Under the pieces are notes generated by a model, which saw only the letters and a list, made by a program, of their open reading frames with translations, was not told where the DNA came from and searched no databases. This document shows, piece by piece, positions 25,196 to 38,062 of a stretch of 64,000 nucleotides of DNA (position 1 is its first letter; each line of letters opens with the position of its first letter). This DNA comes from Homalodisca vitripennis (lineage: Eukaryota; Arthropoda; Insecta; Hemiptera; Cicadellidae): NCBI RefSeq assembly GCF_021130785.1, contig NC_060209.1:22320001-22384000 (forward strand), in the 5' to 3' direction. The translations under genes and the position numbers were made by a program.

Positions 25196-26687
25196 CTGTA
25201 ATATTTAATTCGTTAATTAAACTATTTATTAGCCACGACTACTTTGAACAGTTTGGAAAATAGTAAGACAGTACAAAATTACAATGTAATACATCTAGAA
25301 GACCAAAAGAAACCATATTCAACGAGTAAAAAACTTGAGCTTTGATTGTAACAAGTATCTAATAAAAAAAAGTCACTTTATCAATTGGATCACGATTAAC
25401 TAATAAACCATACCACTCTCTTGGATCATAGTTGAAACATAGATAGACCGAATACGTCATTCATATAAAATGTAATTTTTTTTATTCAGATCTATTTTAT
25501 CTACTAGACTCATGGCTGCTATGTCAGTAGTATTTTTCTAGGACCCCATAGTTGCTAGTTTCGGCGCTTCTATAGAGTTACACACCTATCTAAACATATC
25601 CTGTGCTTATATAAGAATATATCGATGTTACTTTTGATATGAAGTTGTTGTAAATAATATTTAACGTATTATATTTTGATAATTAACAAATATAGATTTG
25701 TATAAAAAGTAAACTAAAGTGTTGGACCTCAAGATGTATCGTTGTACCAATTCAGTTTATAAAGGAAATAAAAAGTCAATGTAAAGTTTTGTTTTTCATT
25801 GCCCCGTTTGGTGTGTTGTGTTGGTAACAATGGTGGGTTGGTGTAATTTAATGGCAATTTTAGTAACTCTTTTTAAGTGGTAAAGAATATGGAGAAGTAT
25901 ATGCTATTGCCTAGCAGCACCTTCAGAAGATTGGATGAGAAAAGTACTATCTGAATGTTTCCCTTCCAATGTTTGATTTCGCTACGAAGAAAGACAAATT
26001 AAGCTAAAACTATTACAATTCGCAAAACATGTGGTTTTTGCATTAGTGATTTCTGATAATATCTCAGCACCGGTATTATCAGTCTTAGTACCAGTATTAG
26101 ATGGACGCGTCAGAAAAATTGACTTTCTCGTAAAACCCTGTATCCATAATACCCATTGGGGTATTTTCAAAAAACACGATTCTGGTAAAGCGTTTCTGCA
26201 GTTATTATACTTTTGTGTTCCGCACTCCATTCAAAAGAAACGTTGTCATAAAACATGCTTCTGAAACTGATTCCCACTGTAGGGATGAAAGTAACAAGAT
26301 CCATTATTTCAAAAACTCCAGATTACAAAATCGTCCGATATCAGGACTGATTTTGGGGAACGACAAAAAACTCTTTAGAAAAAGGACAAAGTCATTTGAT
26401 GAACAGTTTGCGGTATTTCGTATAATCATCTAGATAAACCAACAAATAACTTCTTACACACGAATAGAAAAAGTGGCTGTACTTTTAATATAATAACTTC
26501 ACTGTTATTAAAACATTTTATTTGATATATCTTTTTTTTACTGTTGCCCACCCACCAGATACACTATCCGACTGGATGTCTCCTGTGTACAATTAAAAAG
26601 TTGAGGAGGAATATTATCATCTGCAGGTTCAGACCTCTGCAGACTTGTGGTGTGCGATACTGCTACAATTTACTAAAGTAATGGCTT
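25196..26687. other. Intergenic DNA, no gene seen
   Basis: Contains a stretch (25982..26433) with three overlapping 72-82 codon frames on both strands. The predicted peptides show no motif that I can assign. A decayed transposase is possible but unsupported. Confidence 0.4.
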
Positions 26688-26893
26688 GCCAAGCGGGTAA
26701 CCAATTGGAAGATAACCAAATCAAACAACGTCTAGCGTGGCTGCTGCTTCGATAGGTAACCGCTGAGCGATCCTGTCCTTGCAAGCAGCCCGCCTGCACG
26801 GTCATTGGTGGTGGTCCCCAGGTTAAGTGTCAGAGACGGCTTCTTAGCCATAAGTTCGCCTGGTAAACTAAGACATCTTTACTTTACTTTTTA
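26688..26893 (+). mobile_element. 5S rRNA-derived SINE, copy 3
   Basis: In + orientation it reads GCGGGTAACC, AAGATAACCAAATCAAACAACG, then the 5S-like part GGCTGCTGCTTCGATAGGTAACCGCT, then GAGCGATCCTGTCCTTGCAAG and CAGCCCGCCTGC, ending CATCTTTACTTTACTTT. Compared with copy 2 the box C-like part has CTTCGATAGGTAACCGC, so its promoter is weakened by point changes. The first bases of the consensus (CTGGCGCAGTG) are diverged. Confidence 0.82.
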
Positions 26894-27300
26894 ATTTATT
26901 TTGAGGATATAAGCTATCAAATGGAAAGAAAAATATCTGAGACTTTGGTTGGAAGTTATGATGTGACGTTACCACAAATCGAATTTGTTAAAAACTTGCT
27001 CGATAGAGGAGTATTTAAAATAGCTCAACATTCTTTTTTCATTTTTACAAATTCTCTAACAACGTAAATTATCCATCTGTAACTTTTAATAACTACCACG
27101 AGTGCATATGTTTTGCAAATTCATACTTTAGTTTGAGTCTACTACTTGGCTGGAATGTGTCTTCTTTCAATCAGATTTTTCAAAATTTGTCCTTCACGTT
27201 TTACCATTTTAGAATGTGTTACACTTTCAAATACCAAACAAAACCTATTATTTCGTACTAAATAACTTCTTTAGTACCAAGGAGTAACACTGTGATCTAA

Positions 27301-28030
27301 CAATATTATAACAGGAATATCACGAATTATTGAGGTCTCTCCTGGGGATCCCGCCTCCACCCCTGACTATAGGCACAAGGCTTTCTTAGTCAGTTCCTCA
27401 AGCCAATATTTTCTTTCGTCCTTCCCGCTGTTGGCCAAGGTTCTTCACCTCCCACCGGTCCTTATCTTCAGGATTACCACCTTCTGTAGCGGGATGCCCC
27501 CGTTGGAAGGGCGTATCTACTTCCTCTGATCCTTAGTCGTGCCCCCTCCCCCTGGTACCCTTTGTACTGCGGATCATCGGGACATTTGGTCCCAAAAACT
27601 TTTCTGCCATTATGCTCTTACCCGGGATGGCCAATCCCTTGGTCTGCATTCATAGGTACAGACGAGTGAGGCCAAAGCCCCCTTCCACTGTGGTCTCTAA
27701 TCTCCGGATCCGTTGCCCAGACCCTGGCTAGCCTGGGGTGCGGTAACGAAAGACTAGTTCTATACCTCCAAAGGTACAATATACACTGGGATGGTCAGCC
27801 TCCTGAACTGTACTGTAAAATACAGGCCACGGTGAGCAATGAATCACCTTCCTCTGTGGACTTTGAACATCGGTCTTTGACCCAGAGCAAGTCTGGGATA
27901 GGGTACCTTTGGTCAGTTTTAAGGCAAATTTTAGAGGTACAGGATAAACCCTCGTTGAATTAATACCCTCCGAGGCCCGATGTCACGCCAACTTCTATGC
28001 TTGTAGGTTGCAGCCTCAAGCACTTCATGA
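27301..28030 (-). mobile_element. GC-rich block, probable 5' part of a non-LTR retrotransposon
   Basis: A sharply GC-richer block in AT-rich DNA. On the - strand a 25-codon frame opens at ATG 27610..27608 (MAEKFLGPNVPMIRSTKGTR..., then a stop) after a long leader, and further downstream the strand reads AACCTTGGCCAACAGCGGG and AAGAAAATATTGGCTTGAGG, like a decayed ORF1. Layout (GC-rich leader, then ORF1 start) fits the 5' end of an R1- or I-type LINE. No domain is recognisable, so the class is inference. Confidence 0.4.
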
Positions 28031-30790
28031 GCCTAACAGTTTGGACAACTCTACTGTACATAACATAAATTATCCAATTACAACTTCGCAGCAATATATT
28101 TTAAGACCCACTGTACGTTATGAAAGAATACAATTGAGGTTTGCGATATTACTTGGACTGTATTGAAAAATGTGAGTTCCATTTTATTCTGGAGGTTTGG
28201 TTGTATAAACGTGCTCAGTGGCTATCTATCATATCAGAATTATCTAATCAGTATCCAGGGTGGAAATAGAGTATCACCTCCTCTTATGTTTTGAAAAGCT
28301 GATTATTTTAAAACGTCCAATCAGTGATTTTAATAACATAAGTTGTTTCTTCCAGTTTTAAAATTACGCCTCATCACTACAAAGTGGAGGATTGGGGGGA
28401 AGCAACTCAAAACTTTTAAATTACAAGACCCATTAAGTAGTACCTCATATTAAGGCTCATAATGGGACAAAACCAACCCACCAATAACACAAAACGGCGG
28501 CCATTTTAGTCTTATTTATTTATTCTTCCAACGGAATTACATCAGTAGTACACATAAATAAGTTAAAAAGAGTATAAACGATTAATAGCACTAATAATAT
28601 TTACTTATATAATTAAATAACAAACATTGCAAAAAATAAATAATCAACAAAACAACGAATAAGTAATAAATATAAGTTAGTTAATAAATAATCAAAAAAG
28701 TAAAAAAGTTATGGTTGCCTGTAAAGTCGGTTTTACGGGCGAAGATTTTACGTGACAACGTCTTTTTCTCGGTAGAATATTTATTGATATGAATATTATT
28801 AAATTGCACAATAGGAACAAGGAATTGAATGAAAATAAGAATTGCACAAATTTTAACTATAGAAATATATTTTGTTTACTAAAACATTGTACATAATTTG
28901 AAATTAATTAAAATTTGTTATTGTAAATGGTAAAGTTGAATAAAACATTTACTAAAATTGGAATTTGAAATTCTTGCTAAACACAGTTAAATTCTAACTC
29001 CGCGCGTGGTGATTGGTCGGTTTAGTTCGTTTGTTTGGTCGCACTGTTATGACAAGTTAGAGGTTATAATTTGTTATTTTAAATGTTTGACTAGCAATAC
29101 GCGCTGTTTCTTCTCAATCGACTGAATTACGATTGATTGCAGAGTGATTTAAACTAATAATTTACTTAACACTATCAACATTTGTCAATAGTATGACATA
29201 ACCTATAAACTCAGTTTCTCAACTTTTGTGTCAATCTAACAATTAATCAATCAATCATAGTTTACGATAATGAAATATCAGTGTACAATTATTTACCTTT
29301 ATTGTTGTAGTTGTTGTAAATGACGAATCTAAGCACTCCACATTTTCACGAATAAACATAGTTATCTGCTTTATCCCGTGCGGCGGACCCACAGTCATCT
29401 GCTTTATCCCGTGCGGATCCCGTGCGGCGGACCCACTGGACGGGCATCGTAACGTTACCGGGCGTTACACTTTTTCATGAGTGACTCCGAGCCGCAACCT
29501 AATTTAAGACGTTGTCACGTCAAAAATGTAAAGACAATAATAGATAGCTAAATATCGAAACGAGCAACAGTAATAAATTTTTAGTGTGTGATAAGAAATA
29601 AAGAACAACAAAGTGATAAAAAAAATTGACAAATAACCATATGCAAAGATAATGGTTATACATTAATTATATTTTAAGAATGATAATTTTAAGCAGTAAA
29701 AAATTACTTAGATCGTAAATTTAATTTTTAAAGTCATTATATACAAGTGTGATAGAGATCAATACTTTTAGTCTAAATATTTTTTATACACGAAGCTTTT
29801 GTTGCACGAAATAGACACCGCACTACTGTCTATTAAAAAATTTCACTTCTAAAGATGAAATCTCACGATCAGCATTCAACAAAATTTAAAAAATGTAGAC
29901 TTTATAAGCCAAAATTGGCTGAATTTTTAAGCTTTGCATGGGTTTTAACAGTATACAGGATTTCATACGTGACTTCTAAATTATAGTAATTAATCGTAGT
30001 TCTCTTACTATTGTACATATACTATATATTATATATTGTACTATATATTAACTTTGTATATTTTTTTTAACATTTATACCTATAGATTATATAAATATAT
30101 ACATCTTTCGACATTTTATATGAGATAATTTACTCGAAATTAAAGAAACACATTCCAATGGCAGTAGATAAAAATTTCGCTTCTTAGAACTTCTTGTATG
30201 CCTAACAGTGTTCTATAAAACAAAATCAACGTAAACATTGCTTACGCTAAGATTTTGAAAATTTTTTTACATACAGTATGTTGTTCTTGTTACATCTGCA
30301 TTATGTAAAGATTAACAAACATCTTCCCTCTAAATAATCATTAAGTATAGCATATGATTTACTATTTTCACAATAAATACTTAGCATAAAAAAATTAAAT
30401 AATAAATAACGAAGTAGCTCCGTGTAGAATTAATTATATCACATTTCATGCCAATTACCAACTATAAATAAATATTTACATAATGTTAGAGATTTACAAT
30501 TATTAACGTTGCGGAACAAATCGTCAATGCTCTTTGCATTGCTTTGTTAGCATCCTATTTTTGATAAAATAACTTGAATATATAATAAAAATTCGAAAAT
30601 AAATATATTAATGATATTTATGGTAAAATAGACGTGTATTGCCAATTTAAAGATTGTTAATGTCATTCATTTTGAAAATACAGATATACATTTTAACGAT
30701 ATACATACAGATATAACTTACTACTAATTGTACAAACGTACGAATAAGACATACAAAACTCTAAATGATTAATTTTATAAATATATTATA
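28031..30790. other. Very AT-rich intergenic DNA, one small GC-rich duplication
   Basis: No gene recognised. At 29363..29435 a short GC-rich sequence is partly duplicated: TCTGCTTTATCCCGTGCGG occurs twice and GTGCGGCGGACCCA twice, with a third truncated CCCGTGCGG in between. Confidence 0.55.
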
Positions 30791-30791
30791 A

Positions 30792-30845
<54 letters not shown>

Positions 30846-31307
30846 TTGTGTGTTTATCCTTTATGGGATCGTAAACTATTTAACCGACCATTATGAAAAT
30901 TTTTATGTATATGTATTTTTCCACAGAGAAGGTTTATATACTTCCCATTGATGTAATTCGCCACCAGGCAGTGCTGCAAAAGATACAAGTTTTCAAAGCG
31001 CCTGCACACTAAAAACTGCAATTACGAGACAGTTATGTATATTAAATAACCAAACACTATATTGAAGTTATGATGTATATTTGTCTTGAAGATAAATTTC
31101 TGATTGAACTTAAAGTTCGAGTGTTAGACCACTTTATAATAAATTACATGTAAGTGTATGATGGCTATAAACATACACAGATTTTCTTGATCGTAGTAAC
31201 AAGGCAAACTCGACATCGGCGCTGGAAATATAATTCACTTGAACCAGAAGAGCACATACACGGGCAAAGCTTACGAAAAGTGTGCGAAGCCGCGGGATAC
31301 AGCTAGT
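30791..31307 (+). mobile_element. Helitron-like non-autonomous element with (TA)n(TG)n front
   Basis: Begins with a (TA)n run of about 45 bp followed by (TG)n, then TTTATGGGATCGTAAAC. It ends with TGCGAAGCCGCGGGATACAG followed by CTAGT (31303..31307). A GC-rich hairpin-like GAAGCCGCGG followed by CTRRT is the hallmark of Helitron 3' ends (family knowledge). The 5' TC end and the A/T insertion site are not certain, and there is no Rep/helicase coding. It could instead be an RTE-type or other element with a similar tail. Confidence 0.45.
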
Positions 31308-32439
31308 ACGTAATAAATCACGCAAACCGTGGTTGGTCCTTGAAGCGAGCTGTTGTGTAACTCACTTTTTACAATTTGTTAATACTTTAAAAATGAACTA
31401 AATACATTGAAACTAACGGCTACAGACTATAAAATACGCTTAATGTTTATTTTGTGGAATAGAAAAATTTACTATTGTTGAAGTTAAATACCGCAATATA
31501 AAATCCCTTAGGTATAAGAGAGCCTACCTCCCCTTAAGGGGTTTTCAAGAATTACCAATACCAAATTCATCTTAAAGCGTACCAAACCATTCATTTTGGT
31601 ATAAAACGGGGCATTGCTCAGCTATAAGAATTATAGTACTTATCTGCCAAGATTATCACACAAAACACATTAAGAATATAAAATTGAAATCCAATGAGAC
31701 CTAGGATTATAAGAAAAAATATAATGATACTTTGGAGTATCAATGGATCTATAACTACCGATGTATGCTCAGACAACAACAACATGTTTGTCACAGCTCA
31801 TTTAAAATAGTGAGAAACTAGATTTTAATGAAACATAAACAAGATTACTACAAGACAGGAAGGAAATTACGATAGGAGGCACGTGAGGGTTTCAACAAGT
31901 TATCCACAGGTAGATGGATACGAGATGAACCGCCTCACCACACGTCAATAAGCAGGCGGCTAGTTCCTGCAACCTCCGCTGCTTGCAGACAGCAGCACTG
32001 TCCACCCGACTGTTGGTACACCAGTCCTTGTATAAACGTAGCAGAATAGAATGGAGTCAAAAGTGTTATTGTATCTAGTAGAAATTAAACATTTTGTCTT
32101 ACTGACATCTAGCGGGGGTCTAAATAAGTAAAAGGTGAGAGTCAAGGTATAGGTTATAACTAACAGATGAGAAATTGAAAACATCATTTATAAACAAAAA
32201 TTCAGATTATATACATTCTTTATTGTTTTCTTGCGTCATCCTCTAGGAACTTTTTGTATATAGTTAATCTGCATCTTGGCAGCTCTTGGTGCTCCTCGCT
32301 TCTGGAAGTTTCGGTTTTGTAAGACTTACTGACATCTAAGATGATAAGAGCTCCCCGACTTCCATAACCTGCCTAATATGGAAGTTTCTAGCGTCTGAAT
32401 AACACTCACTCTGGCTAAAGATTATTTCGGCTTTTCGGA
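31308..32439. other. Intergenic DNA, no gene seen
   Basis: No recognisable gene. The last 200 bp (from about 32270) carry diverged words such as CTTCTGGAAGTTTCGG, CTTCCATAACC and GGAAGTTTCTAG, of the kind seen in the degenerate blocks elsewhere, leading into the 66-bp array. Confidence 0.5.
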
Positions 32440-35325
32440 ACTCCCAGAATATGACGTTCTCGGTTTATATAGATGCGACATAAATAAATTTCCGATATAT
32501 GTAAGATCCCAGAATATGTCGTTCTCGGTTTATACAGATACGACATAAATGATCTTCAGATATATGTGGGACCCCAAGATATGACATTCTCGGTTTATAC
32601 AGATGATGACATAAATAAACTTCCGATATATGTCAGATCCCAGAATATGACGTCCTTGGTTTATACAGATGCTTACACAAATGAACTTCTGATATATGTA
32701 AGATACCAGAATATGATGTTCTCTGTATATAGGCTACAGTTGCGACATAAATGAGCTTCAGATATGTGTGAAATCCCAGAATATGACGTTCTCGGTTTAT
32801 AGAGATGCTGGCATAAATAAACTTCAGATATATGTAAGATCCCAGAATATGATGTTCTCGGTATATACAGTTGCGACATAAATGAACTTCAGATATGTAT
32901 GAGATCCCAGAATATGACGTTCTTGGTTTATACAGATGCTTATACAATATATGTGGGATCCCAGGATATGAAATTCTCGGTTTATACAGATGCTGACATA
33001 AATAAACTTCAGATATGTGTGAAATTCCAGAATATGACGTTCTCGGTTTATAGAGATGCTGACATAAATAAACTTCAGATGTAAGATCCCAGAATATGAC
33101 GTTCTCGGTATATACAGTTGCGACATAAATGAACTTCAGATATGTGTGAAATCCCAGAATATGACGTTCTCGGTTTATACAGATGCTTACACAAACGAAC
33201 TTCTGATATATGTGGGATCACAGAATATGACGTTCTCGGTTTATACAGATGCTTATACAAATGAACTTCCGATATATGTGGGATCCCAGGATATGGCGTT
33301 CTCGGTTTATACAGATGCTTATACAAATGAACTTCCGATATATGTGAGATCCCTGAATATGACGTCCTTGGTTTATACAGATGCTGGCATAAATGTACTT
33401 CAGATATATGTAAGATCCCAGAATATATGATGTTCTCGGTATATACAGTTGCGACATAAATGAACTTCAGATATGTGTGAGATCCCAGAATATGACGTTC
33501 TTGGTTTATACAGATGCTTATACAATATATGTGGGATCCCAGGATATGAAATTCTCGGTTTATACAGATGCTGACATAAATAAACTTCAGATATGTGTGA
33601 AATTCTAGAATATGACGTTCTCGGTTTATAGATATGCTGACATAAATAAACTTCAGATATATGTAAGATCCCAGAATATGACGTTCTCGGTATATACAGT
33701 TGCGACATAAATGAACTTCAGATATATGTGGGACCCCAAGATATGACATTCTCGGTTTATACAGATGCTGACATAAATGAACTTCAGATATATGTGGGAC
33801 CCCAAGATATGACATTCTCGGTTTATACAGATGATGACATAAATGAACTTCAGATATATGTGGGACCCCAAGATATGACATTCTCGGTTTATACAGATGC
33901 TTACATAAATGAACTTCAGATATATGTGGGACCCCAAGATATGACATTCTCGGTTTATACAGATGATGACATAAATGAACTTCAGATATATGTGGGACCC
34001 CAGAATATGACATTCTCGGTTTATACAGATGCTGACATAAATGAACTTCAGATATATGTGGGACCCCAAGATATGACATTCTCGGTTTATACAGATGCTG
34101 ACATAAATGAACTTCAGATAATATATGTGAGATCCCAGAATATGACGTTCTCGGTTTATACAGATGCTGACATAAATGTACTTCAGATATATGTAAGATC
34201 CCAGAATATGACGTTCTCGGTATATACAGATGCTTACACAAATGTACTTCTCATATATGTAAGATACCAGAATATGATGTTCTCGGTATATACAGTTGCG
34301 ACATAAATGAACTTCAGATATGTGTGAGATCCCAGAATATGACGTTCTTGGTTTATACAGATGCTTATACAATATATGTGGGATCCCAGGATATGACATT
34401 CTCGGTTTATACAGATGCTGACATAAATGAACTTCAGATATATGTGGGACCCCAAGATATGACGTTCTCGGTTTATACACATACTGACATAAATGAACTT
34501 CAGATAATATATGTGAGATCCCTGAATATGACGTCCTTATTTTATACAGATGCTGGCATAAATGTACTTCAGATATATGTAAGATCCCAGAATATGACGT
34601 TCTCGGTATATACAGATGCTTACACAAATGTACTTCTCATATATGTAAGATACCAGAATATGATGTTCTCGGTATATACAGATGCTTACACAAATGTACT
34701 TCTCATATATGTAAGATACCAGAATATGATGTTCTCGGTATATACAGATGCTTACACAAATGTACTTCTCATATATGTAAGATACCAGAATATGAAGTTC
34801 ACGGTTTATACAGATGCTGGCATAAATGTACTTCAGATATATGTAAGATCCCAGAATATGACGTTCTCGGTTTGTACAGATGCTTACACAAATGTACTTC
34901 TCATATATGTAAGATACCAGAATATGATGTTCTCGGTATATACAGTTGCGACATAAATGAACTTCAGATATGTGTGAGATCCCAGAATATGACGTTCCTG
35001 GTTTATACAGATGCTTATACAATATATGTGGGATCCCAGGATATGAAATTCTCGGTTTATACAGATGCTGACATAAATGAACTTCAGATATATGTGGGAC
35101 CCCAGAATATGACGTTCTCGGTTTATACACATACTGACATAAATGATCTTCAGATATATGTGAGATCCCAGAATATGATGTTCTCGGTATATAGGTACAG
35201 ATGTTGAACTGACCAAAATGAACTTCCGATAGATGTGGGATCCCAGAATATGACGTTCTCGGTATCTCGTACAGGTGTTAAAACAAAAGAACTTCCGGTA
35301 TATGGGAGCTCCCAGAATCTTTCCC
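32440..35325. repeat. 66-bp satellite array, about 43 units, open on both strands
   Basis: The unit reads GATCCCAGAATATGACGTTC, TCGGTTTATACAGATGCTGA, CATAAATGAACTTCAGATA, TATGTGA. As 66 is divisible by 3, open frames extend through many units: up to 388 codons on - (33075..34241) and 210 on + (34324..34956), with 22-residue periodicity (IYVGPQDMTFSVYTDADINELQ on +). Recurrent variants are a 12-bp shortened unit (...GCTTATACAATATATGTG...), a 1-bp shortened unit (ACAGTTGCGACATAAATG), a 3-bp longer unit (CAGATAATATATGTG) and a GACCCCAAGATATGACATTC group. The 1-bp variant ends the frames. No start context, splice sites or codon-position bias supports a protein, so it is treated as satellite DNA. 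Confidence 0.95.
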
Positions 35326-35971
35326 CCCTCCATCACTTCCAAAAATAAAGAACAACCTAAACATATAGCTCTAACATAGAGTTCGAGAAATCATCAAGGC
35401 CTACCTATTAATGCTAAAAATCTATGAAAACAATGTTTATCACCTCTGCTGTATAATTTGTCCACATAACTAAATATAAAAATAAACATAATACTTCATT
35501 TATTGGGCTAACCTCAAAATTGATATAAATGCCTTTGTAAAATAAAAATAATAAACAATTATACCCTTTCGTTTATTTATCTGTATTACAGTTCTTATTT
35601 ACTTACTTTCATGTTTTATCGTGTTTGAATAAATAATAAAATGTATTTCTTTTTTATCCCTGAAGGGATAAAAAGAGACGTAACGGTAGATACTTTAATG
35701 ATAAGTCAACCTTAAACTTGACACTCTGTTGGTTTCATTTATTTTTGGCCAAGCGTTGTAGAGGGTCTGGACAAATTTTATTTCTCTCTTTTATTGTCCC
35801 TCTGCGCAATACATCGTGGCCGAACAGACCTGGAGACTTTAAATGTTGGATGAACTTTTATTTATGATCATTTACATGTAGGCAACATCAAATTCATAAC
35901 AGTTTTACATTAGTCTTATGGGCAACGAGGAAATCGTAAAATACATAAATTTGTCTAAAAAATTTAGTTAT
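35326..35971. other. AT-rich DNA with a fragment shared with 41 kb
   Basis: No gene. The piece 35745..35835 (TTGGCCAAGCGTTGTAGAGG, then CTGGACAAATTTTATTT) resembles 40998..41060 (TTGGCCGAGCGTAGCGAGG, then CTGGACACATTTTATTT), so both may be fragments of one dispersed repeat. Confidence 0.4.
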
Positions 35972-36205
35972 TAAAAAAAAAAGGAGAGGCCGATCTTCTT
36001 TTAAGCATTATTCTGTCTATCCTCATGGGCCACTGGCCTGTGCGACAATCTTATCAAACAGAATAAAGGGGAGTGTCAATACAGTACAATGTCGATTGTA
36101 CTGATAAAAAGTGCTTCAGTCACAGACAGGATTTGAACCAGCGCTATCTCTAACTTAGACCCAAAGTCCAAAGTCTTAGACCGCTCGGCCATCGGCAGTC
36201 CCAAT
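35972..36205 (-). mobile_element. tRNA-Leu-like SINE
   Basis: On the - strand it starts GACTGCCGATGGCCGAGCGG, with an A box (TGGCCGAGCGG, 36191..36181), then GGTCTAAGAC and a B box (GGTTCAAATCC, 36139..36129), as in type II tRNAs for Leu. The tRNA part continues into a roughly 150-bp body ending GATCGGCCTCTCC and a T run at 35972..35985. The long body and the absence of a closed acceptor stem argue for a SINE and against a tRNA gene. It lies 235 bp upstream of the LINE fragment at 36440. Confidence 0.72.
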
Positions 36206-36439
36206 CATATGAAATTCTGAACTTTAACATAGTAATACATATGTACTACTATACATACATATGTCTCACTCAGCCTGTGAACTCCTCTGTCAAATACAAT
36301 CTAACCTACGCAACAGTAGAACTGTTTAAGAATAAATCCATGTTGAATACAGATTCTTCGCGTTAAAATGAAGAACAAGTAAGTGATGATAATGTTGAAG
36401 TTTTTTATAAAAAATAAATTTAAGATCTGTGACAAGACA

Positions 36440-36800
36440 ACTAACATCTTCTTTGGACAGCAAGGAGATATATCGATCCAAAAACTATCGTAGGTACAAA
36501 GACTGGAGGCGTTACTAAGCTGAAAACTGCCATGAAGCGATCTTGGATTTTTATATCGAAGCTGGATATTGAAATAACAAAATCTGACATTGAATCCTAT
36601 ATTTCCGGCTCGAACGTAAACAATTATGTCTGTGAAGAAGTCAAACCTAATTTCGACACTTATAAGTCGTTCAGGATAAGTTCAAGTTGTTGGCGAGGGA
36701 AATTTCCAAACTGTTTTGGATCCTGCGTTTTGGGACGAAGGTGTTCTCGTGAAGGACTATGTACCACCACGAAGAAACATTACTAAACATTTGTTTACCC
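36440..36800 (+). pseudogene. LINE ORF1 C-terminal part (degraded)
   Basis: The frame runs from before 36478 (PKTIVGTKTGGVTKLKTA...) through KRSWIFISKLDIEITKSDI and DTYKSFRIS, then shifts frame near 36695 and continues as DPAFWDEGVLVKDYVPPRRN. The pattern '(F/I)(V/I)S(R/K)LD...T..DI...YxSF(K/R)(V/I)S...P..W..GVLV..(F/Y).PPR(R/K)N' is typical of the RNA-binding-like C-terminal domain of arthropod Jockey/CR1-group ORF1 proteins (family knowledge). The N-terminal zinc-finger part is not visible. One frameshift makes it a pseudogene. Confidence 0.75.
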
Positions 36801-36859
36801 CTAAGTAGAGGCTAGTTTTTCTCTTCCTCTAACCTCTCTGACAACCACCATAGTTCATT

Positions 36860-38062
36860 TTGCCTTGAATCTTCTTTTTTAATATTCAAGGGATGAGGAA
36901 TAAAACTCTTACTGGACGATTTATTAAGCGAAGTTAAGGTAAAGTAAAGTTGTTATCAGTATTTTGTGAGCACTGGCTTAACTATGATGAATTGTTATTG
37001 CATGTGCCTAATTTTTACCTGCTGGCAAGTGCCTTTTTGCAGAAAAGGGCCATGTTCGTGTTCTGCAATATTTGTACATTTGAATTACCAACTCAAAGTA
37101 TTAGATGCCAGTGGCATCTTTACAGAGGTTATGTTTGAGGTAACTGCTATTGTGTTTGATTCTTTTAAAATAATTGTGGTTAGTTTATATCGCGTACCTG
37201 ATAAAGATTCCTATCTATACTTAGATTTATTAGATAGGCTATTAGTGTTTCTGTCTAAGTGGTACAGTTACACTATTCTGGTTGGTGGAGATTTCAGTGT
37301 TGATTTTGATTCAAATCATTCAACCTCATCGTAATAGTCTTACTGCTTTCATAAATTTTTTATGGTACGGCAGTTTAATTGTTATTGTTTGAATAATGCT
37401 CTAGCCATAGGCAATGCTTGTCTTGATGTTTTTACTAACAGTAAGGGTAGAATTACTGATTGCTATCCTTTTAGAAAACTTTCTGATCATGCTGGCTTAT
37501 TTGTTGTAATAAAACGTGCTATTAAATCTAATATGACTGAGGACATTCCTAATTCAACCTACAAAAAGCCTAGGCTTATTTTTCCAGATCGAAATGTCTC
37601 ATTGATTATAGATAGACTTAACAACGTACGAGTAGATTGGGATCTTTTGTTGCAACATAATCATTTAAGTGCTTCCGTATTGTTTACAGCTTTTTTACCA
37701 CTTTAACAAATGTAATATATGAACCTATAGTGGTTTAAGGTCAAGTCTAATAAGAGTCAAAGTTGTTATACACCTGAATTACCAAAGCTACCAAAGCCAT
37801 CTCGTGTTTGGTAGCTTACAGCGTACAAGAAAGGTCCTTGAGATAAACCAGAAAGTTTTCGTCCTATTTCGATAGTTGCTGTTCTTTAAAAAGTGCTTCA
37901 TATCATTATTTATGATCAAGAGAGTGCTTTTCTTGAAAATAATTGTATTTTGTCCAATTCAGTTTGGCTTTCGGAAAGGTAGAGCAACGATAGATGGTGT
38001 GGATGAGCTTGTTCAAGATCTGAAAATTAGATTGCAGATGCTGCACGTAAGAGGAAGATGAA
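36860..38062 (+). pseudogene. LINE ORF2: endonuclease and RT N-terminus (degraded)
   Basis: Follows the ORF1 relic in the usual order. It begins LNIQGMRNKT (the N-terminal APE motif), then CEHWLNYDELL, then SLYRVPDKDSYLYLD and GGDFSVDF (GDFN.DF motif), then KGRITD and KLSDHAGLFV (SDH catalytic motif). After a shortened linker the RT start appears: FRPISIVAVL (about 37855) and QFGFRKGRATID (about 37962..37997). The copy has several frameshifts, and the EN-RT linker is far shorter than usual, so an internal deletion is likely. It stops just after RT motif 2, before the first catalytic Asp. APE-type non-LTR element, Jockey/CR1-like group; the exact clade is not settled. Confidence 0.82.

Noticed and set aside
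25982..26433. Overlapping frames as a broken gene
   Set aside because: The peptides carry no recognisable motif, frames overlap on both strands, and no splice pattern supports them.
33075..34241. 388-codon open frame in the 66-bp array as a repeat protein gene
   Set aside because: Equivalent frames are open on both strands because the unit is 3n without stops; frames start and stop at 1-bp unit variants; no splice or start context.
32440..35325. CRISPR array
   Set aside because: There are no unique spacers between repeats; units are head-to-tail and the context is an animal genome. The same holds for the other tandem arrays.
36105..36205. Functional tRNA-Leu gene on the - strand
   Set aside because: A and B boxes are present but the 3' acceptor strand does not pair with the start, and the sequence runs on into a SINE-like body.
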